In this document: positions 59,954 to 64,000 of the stretch, piece after piece
Layout of the letters: each line of letters begins with the position of its first letter
Numbering within the stretch: the stretch's first letter is position 1
Assembly: GCA_963640855.1 (NCBI GenBank)
Contig: CAVIAJ010000006.1
Coordinates: 32,420 to 96,419 of the forward strand
Reading direction: 5' to 3'
Source: Methanarcanum sp963640855
GTDB lineage: Archaea > Thermoplasmatota > Thermoplasmata > Methanomassiliicoccales > Methanomethylophilaceae
DNA: 64,000 nucleotides
The notes under the pieces: model-generated
The model's input: only the letters and a program-made list of their open reading frames with translations
Databases searched by the model: none
What the model was told of the DNA's origin: nothing
Translations under genes and position numbers: made by a program

Positions 59954-60159
59954 ATTTCACATCCTGCGAGAGTATCTTCGCTAATCTCGCAATAGTCGAT
60001 TTTCAACGTCTCAATCTTCGACCGTGACACCGCGTCCACATCTCGATAAACATCGACATGAGACCTGGATATGGGTTGCTTATGCATTGCCCGATGTGTC
60101 TGGTCGAACATCTTGCGCATTAATCTTAAGGGGTCGTAAACCCAAGTCGTATATAAAGG
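59954..60159 (-). promoter_or_regulatory. uL3 operon promoter and structured leader
   Basis: The minus-strand TATA box CTTTATATACG (60148-60158) predicts a start of transcription near 60128 and a 5' leader of about 170 bases, long for an archaeon. The leader contains a TCGAT-aaac-ATCGA hairpin (60043-60056). A second inverted repeat, TGCGAGA...TCTCGCA (59965-59991), ends directly beside the ribosome-binding site GGATGTGA of uL3. The arrangement suggests translational control by a ribosomal protein, but this is inference. Confidence 0.55.
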
Positions 60160-60204
60160 TGTCGCAATAAGTATTCCTTATTTGCGCGCATAAATAAAGG
60201 GGAG

Positions 60205-60225
60205 GGGACGCCCTCAGAGCGTCCC
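60205..60225 (-). terminator. Hairpin over the stop of the DUF5611 gene
   Basis: GGGACGC-cctcaga-GCGTCCC is a perfect seven-base stem that includes the stop codon of the gene at 60214. On the minus strand it is followed by CCCTCCCCTTTATTTATG. It ends the radical SAM-DUF5611 transcript before the uL3 promoter. Confidence 0.65.
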
Positions 60226-60537
60226 TTCTTTGGCCTTTTTCTGAGCCCTTTTCATACGGGCTTTTGCATCGAATCCGGTGGCCTTTTCGGCGAATTCGTT
60301 GAGTCTCCTCTTGCTGTCGAGGATCTCGTCGTCGGTCATAGGTCCGGACCTTGTTGCGGTGGCGATATCCATCTTGTCTTTGGAGACGATTCTGACCTCG
60401 ATGCGGGTCATAACTCCGTACTCTGACACATATGCATCGCCTTCGGTTTTGACGTTGCCGAAAACCTCTTTCATAAGACCGGGAAGGGCATCGCCTTCGA
60501 TCTTCTTGAACCAGCCTCTCTTGATGTCGTAATCCAT
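60214..60537 (-). CDS. DUF5611-like archaeal protein
   Basis: A 107-residue protein starting MDYDIKRGWFKKIEGDALPGLMKEVFG, with a central EVRIVSKDKMDIATATRSGPMTDDEILDSKRRLNEFAEKATGFDAKARMKR. It resembles a small archaeal family of unknown function (DUF5611). It is encoded four bases after the radical SAM gene. No catalytic motif is visible. Confidence 0.75.
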   Translation of the reverse strand: MDYDIKRGWFKKIEGDALPGLMKEVFGNVKTEGDAYVSEYGVMTRIEVRIVSKDKMDIATATRSGPMTDDEILDSKRRLNEFAEKATGFDAKARMKRAQKKAKEGTL

Positions 60538-60541
60538 CCCT

Positions 60542-61534
60542 TCACTTCCTTATCATCAGGTCGCTGCCGAAACCTCTGTCAAGATCGGCTGCTGTACCCA
60601 GAATAGACTCCGAGAGAATATAGTTTTTCCATCTGCCGATGCAGTCGCAGGTTACGTCGAGATCTCCGATGTTCTGAGTAAACGAAAATCTCTCAATTGC
60701 CTCCAATGCTTTCTGATCGCACTCTCCGCAGTTATGGACACCTCTCTGACTTCCTCCTCCGGAAGGTGAAGACATAAGTCTCGAATTCACTGTGCCAGAT
60801 AACTCTCTGAACACTTCGATCAAAGACCAGATCCACGGCGGTCTGTAATCGCCTCTCTTCCATATTCTCTCGACAACCGTACCTTTCTGCACATTGACGG
60901 GGTTGATTGAAATCTCATCCGAAAACGGATCTGCGAACCTTGCCGATGCAACTGCGGAATCAATCGCCGCACGTTCCTGCATATACAGAGGTTTCAGCAG
61001 AAGATACGAACGGATCATCAGTCCCGCATCCTTCGCATCGGTTGCGGCTCTTTTCACGTCATCGGGTGTGAATCCCTTTCTGATACTCTTTTCCATGACA
61101 ATCGGATCGGAAGATTCCAATCCCAATGCTATCGTCGTGCTCTTCGGCAATGTGGAAATTACATCCTTCGTTATGAACTCGGGACGGCTCTCGAAAAGTA
61201 TACGCTTACATGAAGAAAATTCATCGAATATCCTTTCTCTTAGTTCGACGGGAATCTCTTCGGTATCCAGGAAACTCCCGGACGTGTATATCTTGACAAA
61301 AGGTTCACCTTTGTAGCGTGACAGCATTTCGTCTACCTGGCTCATCAGGTTTTCAGTCGTCACTCCGTGTAACGATGCCGTACGGTACCCGCACATTGTG
61401 CAACCTCCGCCGTTCTTAGCCCATACGCATCCGTTGGTGCGCATAATGGCGACCATGGCATTCGAAACCTCGCCGTCGATGACGTCCTTTTCCTTCCAGA
61501 GCGTCTCCAATCCGTCCGGTCTTCTCTCTTTCAT
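60542..61534 (-). CDS. Archaeosine-biosynthesis radical SAM protein, RaSEA-like
   Basis: A 330-residue radical SAM enzyme with the Elp3-like cysteine spacing CVWAKNGGGCTMCGY (Cys36, Cys45, Cys48) and a core resembling YgiQ/Elp3-type proteins (KIYTSGSFLDTEEIP, LFESRPEFIT, ALGLESSDP, KPLYMQERAAI). Its C-terminal cysteines (CGECDQ, CDCIGRW) fit RaSEA, the partner of ArcS that completes archaeosine at position 15 of tRNA. ATG 61534 is the only plausible start, although the GGAGGAGG site is unusually far upstream (12 bases). Confidence 0.85.
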   Translation of the reverse strand: MKERRPDGLETLWKEKDVIDGEVSNAMVAIMRTNGCVWAKNGGGCTMCGYRTASLHGVTTENLMSQVDEMLSRYKGEPFVKIYTSGSFLDTEEIPVELRERIFDEFSSCKRILFESRPEFITKDVISTLPKSTTIALGLESSDPIVMEKSIRKGFTPDDVKRAATDAKDAGLMIRSYLLLKPLYMQERAAIDSAVASARFADPFSDEISINPVNVQKGTVVERIWKRGDYRPPWIWSLIEVFRELSGTVNSRLMSSPSGGGSQRGVHNCGECDQKALEAIERFSFTQNIGDLDVTCDCIGRWKNYILSESILGTAADLDRGFGSDLMIRK

Positions 61535-61584
61535 CTGCCGGTGTATCCTCCTCCTTCTTATTAATGTCGCGCACACGCGACCAT

Positions 61585-61595
61585 AAGTATATATC
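61585..61595 (+). promoter_or_regulatory. TATA box of the flavoprotein gene
   Basis: AGTATATATCG lies about 37 bases before ATG 61627, leaving a leader of roughly 15 bases that contains the AAGGA ribosome-binding site. Confidence 0.55.
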
Positions 61596-61626
61596 GCACG
61601 GTCAAATGAGCAGTCAAGGAATGCCT

Positions 61627-62979
61627 ATGGCAAAGAAAATCATTGTAATCGGATCCGGTGCTGCCGGAATGACCGCAGCTTCGGCTGCGAGGAGACAGGA
61701 TCCGTCGGCTGACATCACAGTATTTACCGAGGATGAGTACATTTCGTACTCCCCGTGTGTTATTCCCTGGGCCGTCGAAGGAAAGGCCACCTGGGAAAGC
61801 ATCGTTATGCACGATCCTTCGTACTACGAGAAGGAGAGAAACATCAGGGTTCTCACGAAAACATCCGTTACGGAAGTAAATGGCGACGAAAAGAAAGTCA
61901 CTGCTGACGGAAAGGAATACACATACGATTCTCTTGTCGTTGCAACCGGAGGTACCGTTTTCATCCCTCCCGTACCCGGAAAGGATCTTGAGAATGTTTT
62001 TGTTGTGAGAACAATCAACGACGGTAAAGCGATTCAGAAAGCTCTGAAAGACGTGAAGACCGTCGTAATCGGAGGAGCCGGTGTCATCGGATTGGAAATG
62101 GCGCTTGCTCTGAAAAATGCAGGTAAAGATGTGATTGTCATCGAGATGATGGATCAGGTCATCCCCCGTATCGCGGACAAAGATATGGCGGATCCCATTC
62201 AGAAATACCTCGAAGGCAAAGGAATCCGTTTTGTTATGAAAGCACCTATTCAGTGTGTAAACGGTGAAGGAAAGGTAAAATCCGTTACCGCCGCAGGCGA
62301 AGAATACTCCTGCGAGATGATTATCTTCGCAACGGGTGTCCGTGCAAACCTTACAATCCCCAAGATGCTCGGTTTGGATATCGGACAGCTGGGAGCGGTT
62401 GCGGTGTCGCCGACGATGCAGCCCTACAGAAGAGGAAGACTCGTTCCCGATGTGTTCCTTGCAGGAGATGTCGTTCAGTGTCAGTCCGCAATTCTTGCGG
62501 GACCTACAATGAGTCAGCTGGGATCGTCCGCAGTCAGACAGGGATTGATCGCAGGTGCAAACGCCGCAGGTGCGAACAAATCCGCAGGTCCCGTCGCAAG
62601 TCCGTGGGTCAGTGTCATCGGCGAAATGCAGATTGCGGGAACCGGTATGTCGCAGGGTCTTGCTTCATGGTACGGTGTGAAAACCGTCGAAGGAAAAGCA
62701 ATGGGACTTACACGCGCAAGATACTATCCCGGAGGAAAAGAACTCACCGTGAAGGTACTTGCGGATGCATGTTCGCACAGGATCATCGGTGCGCAGATTA
62801 TTGCGGGTGAGGATGCAACGGGCCGTATCAACTGGCTTACGGAAGCCGTGATTGACGGAATAACCGCGGAAGATTTCTCGGTACGTTCCGAGAATGCGTA
62901 CTGTCCCCCCACATCCATGGTAAGAGATGTTGTCCTTACGGCAGTGGACGACCTCTGCGAGAAGCTGAAGAAGTACTGA
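61627..62979 (+). CDS. FAD/NAD-dependent disulfide reductase, CoA-disulfide-reductase/NADH-oxidase type
   Basis: A 450-residue flavoprotein. The FAD-binding GSGAAGM (residues 9-15), the single redox-active cysteine in ISYSPCVIPW (Cys44), NAD-binding GGAGVIGLE around 160 and the FAD-ribityl motif VFLAGDVVQ match the CoA-disulfide reductase / NADH oxidase / persulfide reductase branch. The likely role is protection from oxygen or reduction of a low-molecular-weight disulfide. AAGGA six bases upstream supports ATG 61627; ATGs at 61606 and 61621 are alternatives. Confidence 0.88.
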   Translation: MAKKIIVIGSGAAGMTAASAARRQDPSADITVFTEDEYISYSPCVIPWAVEGKATWESIVMHDPSYYEKERNIRVLTKTSVTEVNGDEKKVTADGKEYTYDSLVVATGGTVFIPPVPGKDLENVFVVRTINDGKAIQKALKDVKTVVIGGAGVIGLEMALALKNAGKDVIVIEMMDQVIPRIADKDMADPIQKYLEGKGIRFVMKAPIQCVNGEGKVKSVTAAGEEYSCEMIIFATGVRANLTIPKMLGLDIGQLGAVAVSPTMQPYRRGRLVPDVFLAGDVVQCQSAILAGPTMSQLGSSAVRQGLIAGANAAGANKSAGPVASPWVSVIGEMQIAGTGMSQGLASWYGVKTVEGKAMGLTRARYYPGGKELTVKVLADACSHRIIGAQIIAGEDATGRINWLTEAVIDGITAEDFSVRSENAYCPPTSMVRDVVLTAVDDLCEKLKKY

Positions 62980-62983
62980 TACC

Positions 62984-63754
62984 ATGGAATACCGTGAGTA
63001 CAAGGACATCTACAACCGCCTGAATACACTCGAAGATGTCGAAGAACTCAAAAAAGAAGGATACGACTTCAGATTCGCGGAGACACTCTACACTCAGAAA
63101 ATAAGCAGAGATGTGAAAAGAAGATTCTATGTCGTAAAGAACAACTCCTCCAAACTGCTCAAAGAGTGGAAGAGAGGAAAATCCATGCTGGAACTAGCGG
63201 TGAAGTGGAACTTCCCGCCTATCCTCATGGCTATGTTCATCTTCCTCGAAGACGGCGCAAGCAAGAAAGAGTTCTGGGAATACATCAACGACCCCGACAT
63301 CCTTACCGAAGAGGTTGCGGATGAACTGAGGGATGTTATCAGAAACGATATCATCTACTCTCCCGAAGGAAACGCAAGGCAGAGGGAGAGAGGTATTTGG
63401 GGGGAAACGCTTCTCCACGAATGGCTTGACGGACAGGGTATTACGTACCGTGTAGAAGACGATCTTAAAGGAGTGTATGAGAAAACACCCGATGCATTAT
63501 TGGACAAACCGATGATGTATCACGGTCACAAGATTTACTGGGTTGAAAGTAAGGCATCGTTCGGCGACAATACGGAATTCAAGTACAATTCCAGAAAACA
63601 GCTGATTCCGTATACGCAGATTTTCGGTCCCGGCGTCGTTGTATATTGGACGGGATGTCTCGACGATCTTGCATGTCCCAAGGACGTTTACGTCAGAGAG
63701 ATATCTATTTTGAACGACCGTCTTGATTGGATTGAGGAAGAAGAAGAGGAGTGA
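62984..63754 (+). CDS. TPD-domain protein, homologue of human CDIN1 (C15orf41)
   Basis: A 256-residue protein with an N-terminal winged-helix-like part (LNTLEDVEELKKEG... GKSMLELAVKWNFPPILMAMFIF) and a PD-(D/E)XK-like C-terminal domain containing the name-giving TPDALLD, the IYWVESKASFGD strand and QIFGPGVVVYW. Archaea carry this family widely; the human gene is mutated in congenital dyserythropoietic anaemia, and no activity is proven. It starts four bases after the flavoprotein gene. A perfect hairpin covers its stop codon. Confidence 0.85.
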   Translation: MEYREYKDIYNRLNTLEDVEELKKEGYDFRFAETLYTQKISRDVKRRFYVVKNNSSKLLKEWKRGKSMLELAVKWNFPPILMAMFIFLEDGASKKEFWEYINDPDILTEEVADELRDVIRNDIIYSPEGNARQRERGIWGETLLHEWLDGQGITYRVEDDLKGVYEKTPDALLDKPMMYHGHKIYWVESKASFGDNTEFKYNSRKQLIPYTQIFGPGVVVYWTGCLDDLACPKDVYVREISILNDRLDWIEEEEEE

Positions 63755-63762
63755 TCCTCTTC
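63743..63762 (+). terminator. Hairpin over the stop of the CDIN1-like gene
   Basis: GAAGAGGA-GTGA-TCCTCTTC is a perfect eight-base stem with the stop codon in its loop, followed by CCTCTTTTCC. A separate 16-base palindrome, ACAGAGAATTCTCTGT, lies at 63776-63791 and may serve the convergent tRNA gene. Confidence 0.65.
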
Positions 63763-63818
63763 CCTCTTTTCCTTTACAGAGAATTCTCTGTTCCTGATTG
63801 TAATTTTGAGAAATCGGA

Positions 63819-63896
63819 TGGTAGCGAGGAGTCGATTTGAACGACCGATCTCCGGGTTATGAGCCCGACGGGATATCCTGGCTACCCTACCTCGCT
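63819..63896 (-). tRNA. Initiator tRNA-Met(CAT)
   Basis: The cloverleaf has acceptor AGCGAGG/CCTCGCT with A1-T72, anticodon stem TCGGG/CCCGG around loop CTCATAA, T-arm GGTCG-TTCAAAT-CGACT and discriminator A (63822). CCA is encoded (63821-63819). A1-T72 and the three consecutive G-C pairs next to the anticodon loop identify the initiator. There is no intron. The TATA-like AAATATAAATATG at 63919-63931 is the probable promoter. Confidence 0.92.
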
Positions 63897-64000
63897 ATGA
63901 TTCCTCCTAACCTCAAGTCATATTTATATTTTTGTCGATTTTGACTACTGTGTTCGGCAATTCTGGTAGGTAACTTCTTTTGATTTGTTCTGCGGGTATT

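Noticed and set aside
1..64000. CRISPR arrays, insertion sequences, integrases, prophage genes or toxin-antitoxin pairs
   Set aside because: No regularly spaced repeats, transposase or integrase motifs, or terminal inverted repeats were seen; the only accessory-looking gene is the AAA/nuclease protein.
1..64000. In-frame TAG (pyrrolysine) inside a gene
   Set aside because: No reading frame ending in TAG was found that continues into a conserved domain; the methylamine methyltransferases where this is expected are not in the window.

Overview
The window is from a methanogenic archaeon of the Thermoplasmata, most likely the order Methanomassiliicoccales (gut-associated Methanomethylophilaceae type). 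The support is: (i) adjacent hdrC and hdrB genes for the heterodisulfide reductase of methanogens; (ii) a wholly archaeal information-processing set (a uL3-to-secY ribosomal operon with Rpp29 and SUI1, aRF1, Cbf5, eL37, eS1, eL32, LSm, PAC2, a predicted archaeosine radical-SAM enzyme, DtdA, PurP, PdaD); (iii) an intron-containing elongator tRNA-Met; and (iv) complete absence of TAG as a stop codon in the 78 coding regions listed (about 65 TGA, 13 TAA), as expected in a lineage that decodes UAG as pyrrolysine. No pyl or methylamine methyltransferase gene is present, so the last point is indirect.

Layout. 1-3.3 kb: an ATP-grasp ligase, a DHA2-type MFS exporter and a 40-residue zinc-ribbon protein. 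3.3-9.7 kb (minus): purF, eL37, LSm, a YkgJ cysteine-cluster protein, pyrC, AMMECR1, a small helical protein and an ArsA/Get3 ATPase. 9.8-13.1 kb (minus): split tRNA-Met, eS1, hdrB, hdrC and a LysR/ModE-type regulator. 13.2-24.8 kb: Na/Pi symporter, DUF1538 membrane protein with a hydrogenase maturation protease, M16 peptidase, PAC2, arginine decarboxylase, a zinc-ribbon protein, a PrsW-like membrane protein, a PP-loop/PUA/ferredoxin fusion, an M50 protease and a GlcD-type oxidase. 25-33 kb: ArsD-like protein, adenylate kinase, tRNA-Gln, two PhoU-RCK_C proteins divergent from an MgtE-type transporter, with an AAA-ATPase/nuclease gene between them, then purP and a membrane-anchored exported protein. 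33-45.3 kb: GNAT, argS, aRF1, pyrH, dtdA, a wHTH-TPR protein, pheS, trpS, three unknown proteins and truB/cbf5. 45.3-60 kb: one minus-strand ribosomal/secretion operon of 27 tightly packed genes, continuing into truB. 60-64 kb: DUF5611, RaSEA-like radical SAM, a CoA-disulfide-reductase-like flavoprotein, a TPD/CDIN1-like protein and initiator tRNA-Met.

How it works together. Most of the window is housekeeping: translation, tRNA charging and modification, protein insertion (SecY plus an EMC3-like insertase), and pyrimidine and purine synthesis (pyrC, pyrH, cmk, purF, purP, adk). The energy-metabolism part is hdrCB plus the hydrogenase maturation protease. Genes are very tightly packed, and no gap reaches 300 bases. 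Several junctions share one layout in which the TGA stop of one gene lies inside the ribosome-binding site of the next (GTGA, five bases, ATG). Many operon ends carry perfect GC-rich hairpins.

The least explained parts are the ligase-exporter pair at the left edge, the small helical partner of ArsA, the PP-loop/PUA/ferredoxin fusion, the AAA/nuclease gene interrupting the magnesium-transport locus, the inverted repeat over the hdrCB promoter and the structured leader of the uL3 operon. I see no CRISPR array, insertion sequence, prophage or complete defence system. All family assignments come from reading the translated sequence; no database search was possible.
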